From NCBI GenBank assembly GCA_938082375.1, contig CALKCJ010000007.1, positions 124,001-188,000 of the forward strand: a stretch of DNA of 64,000 bases. Direction: 5' to 3'. Origin of the DNA: an uncultured Thermomicrobiaceae bacterium (lineage in GTDB: Bacteria > Chloroflexota > Chloroflexia > Thermomicrobiales > Thermomicrobiaceae). Positions 26,853 through 35,154 of this stretch are shown piece after piece. Numbering within the stretch: position 1 is the stretch's first letter; each line of letters opens with the position of its first letter. Both the position numbers and the translations under genes were made by a program. The notes beneath the pieces are model-generated. The model was not told where the DNA came from, did no database searches, and saw nothing but the letters and a program-made list of their open reading frames with translations.

Positions 26853-27314
26853 ATGTTGGAGCGGTGGAGCCCACTGGCTGAGCTGGATCGGATCGTTAGC
26901 GAGATGAATCGGCTGCTCGGTGAGACGGTCGAGCGTAGCAGGCTCCTGCCACGAGCCTTCGCCTGGAGACCGGCAACGGATGTCTACGACACCCTGGACG
27001 CCGTCGTGATCAAGCTGGCAGTGCCGGGAGCGCGTGCCGACGACCTGGAGGTGACGCTCGAGCAGAACACGGTAACGATTCGCGGCCGCTATGGATATAC
27101 GCTCAGCGAGGACGAAGCCAAGAGGGTCACCTGGTATCGTCGAGAGATCGGCGCTGGCCAGTTCGTCGAGAGCATCACGCTGCCGGCTCCTGTTGACGCC
27201 GAGCATGCTCAAGCGATGGTAGAGAACGGCATCATCACGCTGGCCTTCCCGAAGGCTGCGGAGGCCCGGGTGAAGCGGATTACAGTACAGGCGGCACGGC
27301 CACCGGCTTCGTAG
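26853..27314 (+). CDS. Hsp20/alpha-crystallin small heat-shock protein
   Basis: A 153-residue small heat-shock chaperone that holds unfolding proteins. The alpha-crystallin domain covers about residues 40-140: PATDVYDTLDAVVIKLAVPG, ADDLEVTLEQNTVTIRG and MVENGIITLAFPKA (the family's A-x-x-x-N-G-v-L region). GGGAAGGGAGA lies before the ATG. A BON-domain gene follows 44 bp downstream; both probably share the strong promoter at 26762 and form a stress operon ending in the hairpin at 28055-28088. Confidence 0.92.
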   Translation: MLERWSPLAELDRIVSEMNRLLGETVERSRLLPRAFAWRPATDVYDTLDAVVIKLAVPGARADDLEVTLEQNTVTIRGRYGYTLSEDEAKRVTWYRREIGAGQFVESITLPAPVDAEHAQAMVENGIITLAFPKAAEARVKRITVQAARPPAS

Positions 27315-27358
27315 TGTCAGGTGCCGTGCACCGCCACGACTGACAGGGAGGTTGAGCG

Positions 27359-28033
27359 ATGGCCAGGCGCGTCAGAACGGACGAGGAAATCCAGCGCGAC
27401 GTGCTCGCCGAGCTAGACTGGGACCCCGAGGTTGAAGTGACTGACGTCGGCGTCGAGGTCGACGACGGCGTGGTGACCTTGACTGGCACCGTCGACAGCT
27501 TTCTCAAGAAGTGGGCTGCCGAGCGCGCCGCCCTTCGGGTCGAGGGTGTTCGTGCGGTAGTGAACCATTTGGAGGTCGTTCCCAGGGGCGTGGGAGTGCG
27601 CACGGACACCGATATCGCTCGGGCAGTAGCCACCGCACTGGAAGAGAACCCTTCGGTTCCGGCGGATCGGATCAAGGTTCGGGTCGAGGAAGGCCGCGTC
27701 ACGCTGGAGGGCGAGGTCGACTGGCACTACCAGCGCCGTGAGGCTGAAGATGCGGCCCGCCGGGTGGCTGGGGTCAAGTCGGTGATCAACCTGATCACCG
27801 TAAGGCAGCCGTCGGTCTCCCCCGACACCATCAAGGAGCGGATCGAGCAGGCCTTTGTCCGGAACGCAGAGCTCGACGCCGAGAACATCCAGGTTCGCGT
27901 CGAAAACGGTGGCCACGTGATCCTGACTGGTACCGTCCGCTCCTGGGCCGAGCGCAAGGAGGCCGAGGAGGCGGCCTGGCGATCGCCAGGCGTCACGAAG
28001 GTCACCAATATGATCCGCGTCCAGGTACCGTAA
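27359..28033 (+). CDS. Triple BON-domain protein (OsmY-like)
   Basis: A 224-residue protein made of three BON domains (about residues 6-75, 80-150 and 155-223), each with the pattern of an alpha-helix, VxVEDGxVTLxGxVDSxxxKxxAExAAxxVxGVxxVxN. Relatives such as OsmY bind membranes or phospholipids and respond to osmotic or envelope stress. There is no signal peptide, so it is cytoplasmic here. ATG with a GGGAGGTTGA Shine-Dalgarno. Confidence 0.88.
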   Translation: MARRVRTDEEIQRDVLAELDWDPEVEVTDVGVEVDDGVVTLTGTVDSFLKKWAAERAALRVEGVRAVVNHLEVVPRGVGVRTDTDIARAVATALEENPSVPADRIKVRVEEGRVTLEGEVDWHYQRREAEDAARRVAGVKSVINLITVRQPSVSPDTIKERIEQAFVRNAELDAENIQVRVENGGHVILTGTVRSWAERKEAEEAAWRSPGVTKVTNMIRVQVP

Positions 28034-28054
28034 CTCCGCGTTCCCTCGATTCAG

Positions 28055-28088
28055 CACCAGGGGACCGGGCGAGCCCGGTCTCCTGGTG
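28055..28088 (+). terminator. Terminator hairpin of the hsp20-BON operon
   Basis: A 15-bp stem, CACCAGGGGACCGGG (28055-28069) against 28074-28088, with a single G-U pair and a 4-nt loop, starting 21 bp after the BON stop and followed by a T/C-rich stretch. Confidence 0.75.
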
Positions 28089-28116
28089 TCGTTCTCGCCC
28101 TCTGCTTGTGGCCCGC

Positions 28117-28176
28117 TTGACAGCCAGAAAACCGTTTTCTACAATTGATGCGTACGTACCACTGCACGTACGCATC
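28117..28176 (+). promoter_or_regulatory. Near-consensus promoter with two palindromes
   Basis: TTGACA (28117-28122), 17-bp spacer, TACAAT (28140-28145). GAAAACCGTTTTC (28127-28139), a palindrome with one central base, fills the spacer. A perfect 11-bp inverted repeat, GATGCGTACGT (28147-28157) and ACGTACGCATC (28166-28176), covers the predicted start site. Confidence 0.75.
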
Positions 28177-28395
28177 GCGCGAGATCGCTCTGACGATACC
28201 CCCGGGCGCCGAGCAGTGGGATATAGCCGCTGAGATAACCCTGACCGATTTCCTATGGATCGTGGCGACCTTCGCGCCGACTCGTCAGAGTAGAGGGGGT
28301 CAACTCCGGTTGGGGGAAAGACAGAGGCGCTTCGAGGTCGAGCAGGAGGCCTACGCACGTCGACCAGGGTTTCCCGCTTCCTGGAGACGAGAGAA
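28177..28395. other. Long leader of the unknown-gene operon
   Basis: About 220 nt between the promoter and the first credible start codon. An ORF (28145-28426) crosses it, but its only start lies in the operator with no Shine-Dalgarno. No riboswitch family recognised. Confidence 0.35.
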
Positions 28396-28635
28396 ATGCG
28401 GTGGATACACGCTCCGTGGCCGGTAACCATCTTTCCGAACCCTTGCACGGGGGAGATCGCCTGGCTGGCACTCGCCTGTGAGCCTGCCGAGGTACCGCCC
28501 GAAGTAAGCACCTCGTGCCTGGTGCTCAGCTATTGGCGACGACAACGACACTGTCCGCCCATCGGCGAGGGTGAAACGCCGAACGCTGCCCTGGCAAACT
28601 TGATGGCAACGCTCTCCCGGCGGGCAGCCAGCTAG
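28396..28635 (+). CDS. Hypothetical protein, 79 residues
   Basis: Small protein of no recognised family. It has three Cys residues in the first half and one further on (NPCTGEIAW, ALACEP, STSCLVL, RHCPP) and a helical end (NAALANLMATLSRR). GGAGA lies 10 bp before the ATG. It is the first plausible gene after the strong regulated promoter at 28117, and the next gene follows after 17 bp, so both are probably co-transcribed. Confidence 0.5.
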   Translation: MRWIHAPWPVTIFPNPCTGEIAWLALACEPAEVPPEVSTSCLVLSYWRRQRHCPPIGEGETPNAALANLMATLSRRAAS

Positions 28636-28652
28636 CAGGAGGCCCGATCGCC

Positions 28653-29018
28653 ATGGTCGACCAGCGAGAGTTCGTCCACTCGCTTATCAACGCAGTACGG
28701 TCAGCCGGATTACCGCTCGCCGCCTGGACGGTCGAACAGGGTGAACTCCATCTGCTGATGGCCGGCGGAATCGACGTCGTCCTACCGGTAACGACGCCCG
28801 GGCTTGCAGCAGCGAGCGGTGTTGTTGCTGACCTCATCCGCCAGATGCCCGCACTCCCTGTGCCAGTGACCGTCCGCTCGCCCGAAGAGATCATCGAGCT
28901 GAGCCCGATGCAGGCGGCACGACTTCGCTTCATGCGCTGGCTGGTCGTCACCGGCCGCTTGAGCGGGGACACCTCGGTGACAGAGCCGACCACCGCGACG
29001 CTGCTCGACCCCGCCTGA
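28653..29018 (+). CDS. Hypothetical protein, 121 residues
   Basis: Soluble alpha/beta protein that I do not recognise. VDQREFVHSLINAVRSAGLP forms an N-terminal helix; WTVEQGELHLLMAGGIDVVLPV looks like a beta hairpin; IRQMPALPVPVTVRSPEEIIEL and a helix with MQAARLRFMRWLVVTGRL follow. The start has a strong GGAGG Shine-Dalgarno. It sits 17 bp after the 79-residue gene, in the same unit. Confidence 0.65.
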   Translation: MVDQREFVHSLINAVRSAGLPLAAWTVEQGELHLLMAGGIDVVLPVTTPGLAAASGVVADLIRQMPALPVPVTVRSPEEIIELSPMQAARLRFMRWLVVTGRLSGDTSVTEPTTATLLDPA

Positions 29019-29380
29019 ATCGGTCTCGCCATCGCGCAGGCGAGCCAGCTTCTCAGTCGGAAGCACCTTTTGCTCCCACCGCCAGCGGCCGAACGTACCG
29101 AACCTCGTTGGGACGTTGCACTCTTGTCACATGCAGCACGGTGTCGCTGAATCAACGCGGGAGATGCAGGATGTGGCTCGGTTGACATCCCGTTAGCTGC
29201 GGTTGCACCCTCTCGCCTCAGAGGCGTAGCACAGTGCCAGGAGCGGTCGGCTATGCGGGCAGAGCCGCCGATCGCTCGATGAGCGAGACGAGGGTGATCG
29301 GATTGCGTTAGCGTAATAGCGAGGATTTGGTGACTGCCATGGACTGGTTCCCGACCATCGCAGACAGTTGGAGACAGGAT
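29019..29380. other. 362-bp intergenic region
   Basis: Between the 121-residue and 142-residue unknown genes. A TTGACA at 29183-29188 has no fitting -10. No ORF or RNA could be supported; if the upstream start of the next gene (TTG 29327 or ATG 29339) is used, the gap is shorter. Confidence 0.3.
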
Positions 29381-29809
29381 ATGGACACCGCCAACACGCG
29401 CTCACACGACTCGACCCCAACTCCAGAGCAGGGGTTCGTCGAGGATGGTGAAGTGCGGGCACAGCTACACGCCTTTCACCAGTACCTGGCCAGTCTGGAA
29501 CTCCAGGAGGGACTAGACGAGGTACAGCCCCCCGAGCGGCTACTTCGGTTCTCGGAGATCAGCAACCTGGCACGCTGGCATCTCTGCCTCAAGCCGGTTC
29601 GGAATCTGCGTGCGGCCTCGCGCTTCCGTGCTGTGCTGGCCCACCTGCCGCTCTGCATCACAGCTCAAGCAGTCGACATCACGAGTGAAGAGCTACACTT
29701 CAATTTGACGACGGTTCACCTTTCGCCCGCGGAAGTTCGCACCCGAGTCGAGGCAGCGCTCCGCTCCACCGGTTGCCCGGGAACAGTGGAAATCGAGCCC
29801 CGACCCTAG
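29381..29809 (+). CDS. Hypothetical protein, ~142 residues
   Basis: Unrecognised protein with an acidic, flexible N-terminus and a C-terminal part that could be a ferredoxin-like beta-alpha-beta fold (FRAVLAHLPLCITAQAVDIT, ELHFNLTTVHLSPAEVRTRV, GTVEIEP). The ATG at 29381 is favoured because GGAG lies 7 bp upstream; in-frame TTG 29327 and ATG 29339 would add up to 18 residues. The DUF4388 gene follows after 21 bp, so the two likely work together. Confidence 0.65.
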   Translation: MDTANTRSHDSTPTPEQGFVEDGEVRAQLHAFHQYLASLELQEGLDEVQPPERLLRFSEISNLARWHLCLKPVRNLRAASRFRAVLAHLPLCITAQAVDITSEELHFNLTTVHLSPAEVRTRVEAALRSTGCPGTVEIEPRP

Positions 29810-29830
29810 GAGTTCTGGACGAGGTGGTCG

Positions 29831-30547
29831 ATGCCCTTCTACGGTGACCTGGACGATTTCCCGCTCCATGCTATCCTGCAGGGAATCAGCTCGACTGCCA
29901 AGTCGGGCCGCCTGACGCTAGCGACATCTACGGACGAGATCACGCTGGTCTTCGACCGTGGTCGCGTGGCGGCAGTTACTGCCAGCGACGGGCGGCTGCG
30001 CCTGGGCCGCATGCTGGTCGAGCAGGGACACGTGAGCGAAGAGCAACTTGAGCAGGCGCTCGCGCTCCAGTCGGTGAGCCCTACGCCGGTACGACTCGGC
30101 GACCTGCTGATCGAGCTTGGTTTCGTGACTCGGCAACAGGTGAAACTGGCCCTGGCCGCGCAGCTCGAAGAGTCACTCTTCCGTATCCTGGTGAAACCGA
30201 GCGGCTCGTTCGCGTTCATCTCAGAAGCACCGGCAGCGGCCCCGGATGAGACGATCCTCGATGAAACCCCGCTCGAGCCCCTCGTCCTCAACGCTATCCG
30301 CCGGGCCGACGAGTGGATCGCCTCCCGCGGTCGCCGCGAGTTGATTACTCTCACCGACGAGGTGACAAACCAGGCTGTCCTGGACTCCCTGACCCGCGTC
30401 GACCGCGCCGTTCTGCTGGCTCTGATCAACGGTGTGATGAGCGTCCACGACCTGCTGGCCGAGACAGGCCATCCGCTGCCGGAAATCGACGCCGCGCTGG
30501 CAACGCTGTCACGGCTGGGGCTCATCAGCATCACGGAGGAGACGTAA
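29831..30547 (+). CDS. DUF4388 (PATAN-type) domain protein
   Basis: A 238-residue protein. Residues 1-110 form a DUF4388/PATAN domain (GDLDDFPLHAILQGISSTAKSG then LTLVF-type strands), found in bacterial signalling proteins. The middle (LGRMLVEQGHVSEEQLEQAL and GDLLIELGFVTRQQVKLAL) resembles the repeated helical motifs of MshEN/GspE N-domains. The C-terminal region (LTRVDRAVLLALINGVMSVHDLLAETG) looks like a winged-helix. It is probably a regulatory adaptor; no output enzyme domain is present. It may be an operon with the preceding gene. Confidence 0.75.
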   Translation: MPFYGDLDDFPLHAILQGISSTAKSGRLTLATSTDEITLVFDRGRVAAVTASDGRLRLGRMLVEQGHVSEEQLEQALALQSVSPTPVRLGDLLIELGFVTRQQVKLALAAQLEESLFRILVKPSGSFAFISEAPAAAPDETILDETPLEPLVLNAIRRADEWIASRGRRELITLTDEVTNQAVLDSLTRVDRAVLLALINGVMSVHDLLAETGHPLPEIDAALATLSRLGLISITEET

Positions 30548-30595
30548 AGCTCAAGTCCGGCTTGCCCGCGAACTGCGCGATCACCTCAGGGCCAC

Positions 30596-31963
30596 TCAGC
30601 TCCGGAGCAGCACAGCGCCCAACAGCCGCGCGCCCACCCGTTCGAGCGCTTGCTTGGCCGCTTGTGCCGCCGTCCGGCGCGTGCGACCGCTCGACACCAG
30701 CAGCACTACCCCATCGACCCGTGGCGCAATGACGAGCGCATCCCCGTACTCGCAGACCGGTGCTGCGACGATCACAATGTACGTGACCTCCCTGCTGAGC
30801 CGGTCGAGAAACTCGGCGAACCGAGGCTGACTGAGAAGGTCAGCGGGGTTCAGGGACGCCTCAGACGCCAGGCGACCGGCTGGCACGAGGTGCAGCCGAT
30901 CGCACCCAGCAGGAACCAGCGGCAGCGGTGCCTCTCGGTCATCGCTCAGTAACCACGCGGTGAGTCCGTTCGAGTTGGGCAGCCCAAACAGCTCATGGAG
31001 CTGCGGCGCGCGCAAATCGGCGTCGACCAGGGCGACCTGGTCACCACCCAGCGCCAGGGCAGCGGCGATGTTGGCGGCCACAACCGCTCGGTCACCCGTG
31101 GCATCCGCCTCGGCTACCAGCACCGAGCGGAGCCCGCGATCGCGCTCCGCGAAGACGATCGCCGCCCGCAGCGCCCGGTACGCCTCGGCTTGTGGCGATG
31201 TCGGCTCCGTCACCACGACAAGCCCTCTCTCCGGGTTCCTCGGCCGCATCCCGCTCTCCCTCCGTCCCCACCCTGGCGATACCTCGCGATCGATCCGCCC
31301 CAGCGTCGCGAGTGCGAGGTAGCGCAGTACCTCCCGTTCGGTTCGGAGCCGGTCGTCGAAATACTCCACGCCGAAGGCGAGCACCACGCCGAACGCCAAG
31401 CCCAAAAGCAGCCCAGCCGCGCTGTTGAGCTTGACCCGCGGGCCGACCGGTGTCCCTGGCGACCCAGGCGACTCCAGCTTGACGACCTCCACCGTCCCCT
31501 GAATCCGCTCGCCTCGTGGATCGGTGAAGCGCTCGAGGATCTGTCGGTTCTCTTCAGCCGACCGGGCGACGAAGGCGTCGGCTACCGCGTTTGCGATCGC
31601 TGCTGCGCGCTCCGGATCGGTGTCGGTCACGACGATCTGGATGAGGTTGCTGTCCTGGTTACGCCCCAGAGTCAGTGTGCCGAGCGCGTGACCGGGGTCG
31701 ATATCCAAACCGGCTTGCTGGAGCGCCCGGCCGACAAAGTCCCAGCTCCGGATCAGGTCCTGGTACGAGGCCAGCCGGTTCTTGGCATAGAGATCGAGCC
31801 AGTAGTCCGGTGGCTGGGCGATTGCCATCACGCGGACGCTCACTTGGTACGTGCGCGGCTGCGCCTCGCTGTAGAGAAACGCAGACAGCCCGGCAACGAG
31901 CGCCGCCAAAACGAGAATCCACCAGCGCCTCGCCAGGATTGCCAGGTACTCCTCAGGGCGCAC
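30596..31963 (-). CDS. Wzz-type chain-length protein fused to a degenerate BY-kinase domain
   Basis: A 455-residue polysaccharide co-polymerase. The N-terminal Wzz domain has helix 1 (WWILVLAALVAGLSAFLY), a periplasmic-type loop and helix 2 (AAGLLLGLAFGVVLAFGVEY). The C-terminal part is a ParA/BY-kinase-like ATPase fold, but Walker A is ruined (EADATGDRAVVAAN where PGxGKST is normal), Walker A' (VALVDADLRAP) is kept, and the usual C-terminal Tyr cluster is missing. It is probably a catalytically dead regulator. It overlaps the upstream Wzz gene by 11 bp. Confidence 0.85.
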   Translation of the reverse strand: MRPEEYLAILARRWWILVLAALVAGLSAFLYSEAQPRTYQVSVRVMAIAQPPDYWLDLYAKNRLASYQDLIRSWDFVGRALQQAGLDIDPGHALGTLTLGRNQDSNLIQIVVTDTDPERAAAIANAVADAFVARSAEENRQILERFTDPRGERIQGTVEVVKLESPGSPGTPVGPRVKLNSAAGLLLGLAFGVVLAFGVEYFDDRLRTEREVLRYLALATLGRIDREVSPGWGRRESGMRPRNPERGLVVVTEPTSPQAEAYRALRAAIVFAERDRGLRSVLVAEADATGDRAVVAANIAAALALGGDQVALVDADLRAPQLHELFGLPNSNGLTAWLLSDDREAPLPLVPAGCDRLHLVPAGRLASEASLNPADLLSQPRFAEFLDRLSREVTYIVIVAAPVCEYGDALVIAPRVDGVVLLVSSGRTRRTAAQAAKQALERVGARLLGAVLLRS

Positions 31964-32660
31964 GACGCTCTTTCCTCCTCAACGGGATGACGCCGATCAC
32001 CGGTAGACCCAGCGCGTCCTGAACGGCCTCGGCTGTATCGAAGGTATCGGCGAGGTAATCGACAAGGAAGGCGATCAGCACGCCGCCCACGAACGCCACC
32101 GCGAGCTGGAGCAACCACAAGAGCTGCTGGCGCCCGCGATCCGATGCCGCGCCGAGCGGCTGGTCGATCACCGAGATGATCGCCTGCCTCGACGGGTTGT
32201 CGAAGCCGAAGTACTGCGTCCCGCGCTCCTCCAGCGTCTGGGCTGCTGCTTGGGCGATCGCCACCGCACGCTGGGGATCGGACGAAGTAGCCCGAATGGT
32301 CAGCGCGCGGTTGCGCCGCTCGACGCTCAAGGAGCCCTGCACCTCTTCAGGCGAGATCTGGAGCCCGGTCGTCTGAACCAGCGTCTGGGCGACGTCGGCG
32401 GCGAAGACGTTGCCGCGTACCACTTCGGTGAAGTCGTCGACAGTGTACTCGTTGGTGAGATACAGGTAGTACTCGTCGTAGCGGAAGACGTCGGGCGGCG
32501 CTTGCTGCGGTATGCGGGTGACGATGACCCGCGCCGTGGCGGTATAGTTCGGCCGGCTCTGCAGCGCCTGTATGACCACGCCGATAAGCACCAGAGCTGG
32601 CAGGGTCAGGGCAACCCAGCGTCGACGCCACAGGATGGTCAAATAGGCCCTCAGCTCCAT
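31953..32660 (-). CDS. Wzz/chain-length determinant protein
   Basis: A 235-residue Wzz-type protein that sets polymer length in Wzy-dependent polysaccharide synthesis. It has an N-terminal membrane helix (WVALTLPALVLIGVVIQAL), a ~150-residue outer loop with a conserved Pro-Leu-Gly (DQPLGAAS) and a second helix (LLQLAVAFVGGVLIAFLVDYL). It lies between the glycosyltransferase (10-bp overlap) and the Wzz-ATPase fusion (11-bp overlap), all on the minus strand. The two Wzz-like proteins may form a mixed complex. Confidence 0.85.
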   Translation of the reverse strand: MELRAYLTILWRRRWVALTLPALVLIGVVIQALQSRPNYTATARVIVTRIPQQAPPDVFRYDEYYLYLTNEYTVDDFTEVVRGNVFAADVAQTLVQTTGLQISPEEVQGSLSVERRNRALTIRATSSDPQRAVAIAQAAAQTLEERGTQYFGFDNPSRQAIISVIDQPLGAASDRGRQQLLWLLQLAVAFVGGVLIAFLVDYLADTFDTAEAVQDALGLPVIGVIPLRRKERRAP

Positions 32661-33817
32661 ACGCTCTGCACCTCGTCGGACACGGGAGCACAAGGCAAGG
32701 CCAAGCGGGTCGCCAGCGCTCGGTCGATCAGCTCTCGCATCTCGACCTTGAAACGCGCGCGACTGAACCGCCGCGCTCGCCGGACAATCTCGCCTGTCGA
32801 GAAGTGGAGCCACTCGAAGCGGCGCACCGCCTCGATGAGCGACTCCACCGTCTGCTCCGGAAAGAGTACCCCGGTCACGCCGTCGACCACCGTGTCGAGT
32901 GCTCCACCGCGGGCCAGCGCGATCGCCGGCCGGCCAGCGGCCTGCACCTCGACCTGGGCAATCCCGAAGTCGTCTTCAGCCGGGAACACGGCGGCCCGGC
33001 AGTGCGCATACAGGCGGAACTTCTCGTCCTCAGGCACTTGGCCCAGGAACTCGATCGTCGGCCCGGCCTGGGCCATCAACGCTGCGCGATCGCGCCCCTC
33101 ACCGACGATCTTCAGCGGCAGGCGGAGCTCGTTGAACGCGGCGATGGCCAGGTCAATCCGCTTGTACGGCACCAGCCGGGAGACCAGCAGGAAATAGTCG
33201 CCGATCTCACCAGGTGGGGCCGGCCGTGCCCGCTCGACGTCGACCGGCGGGAAGATGACTGTCGCCTCGCGCCCCCACCAGGCCCGAATTCGCTGCGCCA
33301 CCGCGCTCGAGTTGGCCACGATGACGTCAACCCGCTGCGCCGTCGCCACATCCCAGCGACGGAGCCAGGCCAGGAGCGGAGGCAACGCACGGCGCAGCAG
33401 CGGGCCGATCTGCTCGCGCTCGGCGTACTGGCCGAAGTTCCAGGCGAAACGCATCGGACTGTGACAGTAGCAGAGGTGCAGCGTGCCGGGTGCAGTGCGT
33501 ACCCCCTTGGCAAAGGCGCTGCTCGAGCTGACGACGACCGAGTAACCGTCCAACCGGAAGCGGCGAAAGGCGAGCGGATAGAACAGCACGTACAGTTGAT
33601 GGTGGCGATGCACGCCGGGCAGGCGCTGCATGAACGAGGTCCGGATGTCCCAGGAGCGGTAGGTAGACGGCATTCTATCGGCGTCGTACATCGAGGTGAA
33701 GACCGGAGCGTGTGGGAACAGCTCGTGGAGCGCCTCGAGCACGCGCTCTGCCCCGCCGTACTGATTGAGGTAGTCGTGGACGAGCGCCACCCGTCCCCGC
33801 ACGGCCTGCTCCCCCAC
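32651..33817 (-). CDS. Glycosyltransferase, GT4 family
   Basis: A 388-residue GT-B glycosyltransferase like WbaZ-type mannosyltransferases. The N-terminus has VALVHDYLNQYGGAERVLEAL, then CYCHSPMRFAWNF; the C-terminal domain has VSRLVPYKRIDLAI and AEDDFGIAQVEVQAAGRPAIAL (the EX7E motif of GT4, here E/D-D-FGI-xx-VE). It transfers a sugar, probably from GDP-mannose or a nucleotide sugar, to a lipid-linked glycan. It heads the exopolysaccharide unit that continues into the two Wzz-like genes. Confidence 0.88.
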   Translation of the reverse strand: MGEQAVRGRVALVHDYLNQYGGAERVLEALHELFPHAPVFTSMYDADRMPSTYRSWDIRTSFMQRLPGVHRHHQLYVLFYPLAFRRFRLDGYSVVVSSSSAFAKGVRTAPGTLHLCYCHSPMRFAWNFGQYAEREQIGPLLRRALPPLLAWLRRWDVATAQRVDVIVANSSAVAQRIRAWWGREATVIFPPVDVERARPAPPGEIGDYFLLVSRLVPYKRIDLAIAAFNELRLPLKIVGEGRDRAALMAQAGPTIEFLGQVPEDEKFRLYAHCRAAVFPAEDDFGIAQVEVQAAGRPAIALARGGALDTVVDGVTGVLFPEQTVESLIEAVRRFEWLHFSTGEIVRRARRFSRARFKVEMRELIDRALATRLALPCAPVSDEVQSVWS

Positions 33818-33983
33818 TCGCGGGCGTTCCTACCCGATCACCCATCATATCTCTAACGCCTCAGTCTTGCCCGCTGGACAGGAGGCAGCACTGGGTCGAG
33901 CGGGAGAAGCATCATTCACTATCCACTAGGCAGGAAAGATCTTGGGCCCCGCGCCCGGACCGCAGCGATCTGCCGAAGAGATG

Positions 33984-34583
33984 TCAGGAGACAGGGGCGA
34001 TAACGTAGCGCATGATCGGGCGGCGCTCCGCACGCCGGGCCACCTCGATGAAGCCGGCCCGCTCGAACGCCGGAGCCAGCCCGGTGAAGCTCCGGGCGAC
34101 TTCCACCGCCTGGCCGCGAGGATCGACCGGGTAGGCCTCGACGATTCGCGCACCCTGCTGCGCCGCGTACTCGACGGCCGCCTGGATCAGGGGCACGAGC
34201 AACCCTCGTCGCCGGTATTCTCTCGCTACGAAGAAGCAGACGATCGACCAGACCGGCTGGTCATCCACGCGCGCCAGTATCCGGGATCGCTCCAGCGCCG
34301 GGTACGATTCCCGTGGGCCGAGAGAGCACCAGGCGACGGGCCGCTCGTCGAGGTAGGCGAGGATGCCCGGCACCTGGACGGAAGCCACGATCTCCTGCAG
34401 GACCTGCTTGCGCTCCGCGACGGAGGAGCGGGAGAACTCGGAGCGGCTCAGCCGCCACCAGGTGCACCAGCACCCGCTAGAGACCCCGCGCGGGCCGAAC
34501 AGCCGCTCGAGATCTCCCCAGCGCTCGGCCGTTACCGGCCGGACGTCGAGCGTCGGTACGCGATCGGAAACAGTCATCGGCAT
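33984..34583 (-). CDS. GNAT-family N-acetyltransferase
   Basis: A 199-residue GNAT. The first ~60 residues contain a Trp/Cys-rich patch (SSGCWCTWW), typical of one GNAT subgroup, followed by ILAYLDERPVAWCSLGP and VCFFVAREYRRRGLLVPLI (acetyl-CoA-binding motif A). The end, ERAGFIEVARRAERRPIMR, fits motif B. Start: the ATG with GAGGGC upstream; a second ATG two codons later is possible. Acceptor unknown. Confidence 0.8.
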   Translation of the reverse strand: MPMTVSDRVPTLDVRPVTAERWGDLERLFGPRGVSSGCWCTWWRLSRSEFSRSSVAERKQVLQEIVASVQVPGILAYLDERPVAWCSLGPRESYPALERSRILARVDDQPVWSIVCFFVAREYRRRGLLVPLIQAAVEYAAQQGARIVEAYPVDPRGQAVEVARSFTGLAPAFERAGFIEVARRAERRPIMRYVIAPVS

Positions 34584-34781
34584 GCTGCCCTCGCCATCCA
34601 CATGTTGCCTCCGAATGAGAGCACCAGGACTCGCCCAGTAGGGTGACCGTCGCAACTCCCACCGCGAGCGCCAGCAAGAGGTTGCAGTTGGGCCACATGG
34701 GCACGGCCCGGGTCTTCCATCGAGCGGGCCCATTGAGCGGGGAGGATCAGCGTCCTCTCTCGCCCGGCTTTCCCGTTCGCT

Positions 34782-35147
34782 TCACGGCTCAGCCGGCCGA
34801 GCGAGATCGCCGAGCAGTTCCAGGATCGTCTCGACGACCGGAACCGGATCCCGGATCGGCTCGATGGTGACCGAGACGTGGCCACCGGGGTGCGGGGCGA
34901 CGAACTGGTAGAAGTTTCCGTACCGGATCAGCACGAACTGGAGCCCGCCGCAGTCGATGTTTCCCCGCTGGATGGTCAAGCTCAGGATCGCCGGGTTGAC
35001 GAGCAGCTCTTCGTAGGTGTCAGACTCAGCGCTGCTGGCGGCAGCGATGCCTGGCTTCGTCGCGGACGCCAGGGCGCCGTCTTGATAGACCGCGGCGTAG
35101 CGGATGGACGGGTGGAGCGCCAGCAGCGCGTCGAGCAGGCTCTGCAT
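34782..35147 (-). CDS. Roadblock/LC7-like protein
   Basis: About 121 residues. QSLLDALLALHPSIRYAAVYQDGALAS and FVLIRYGNFYQFVAPHPGGHVSVTIEP follow the pattern of roadblock/profilin-like folds: helix, two strands, then a strand-loop-strand. It has no catalytic motif. The start is the ATG; an in-frame GTG two codons upstream is possible, directly after the stop of the DinB-like gene 7-8 bp away, so the two are translationally linked. Confidence 0.6.
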   Translation of the reverse strand: MQSLLDALLALHPSIRYAAVYQDGALASATKPGIAAASSAESDTYEELLVNPAILSLTIQRGNIDCGGLQFVLIRYGNFYQFVAPHPGGHVSVTIEPIRDPVPVVETILELLGDLARPAEP

Positions 35148-35154
35148 GGCCACA

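Noticed and set aside
28145-28426. ORF of 93 residues after the strong promoter
   Set aside because: Its start lies inside the operator and upstream of or at the predicted transcription start, with no Shine-Dalgarno; composition is not protein-like.
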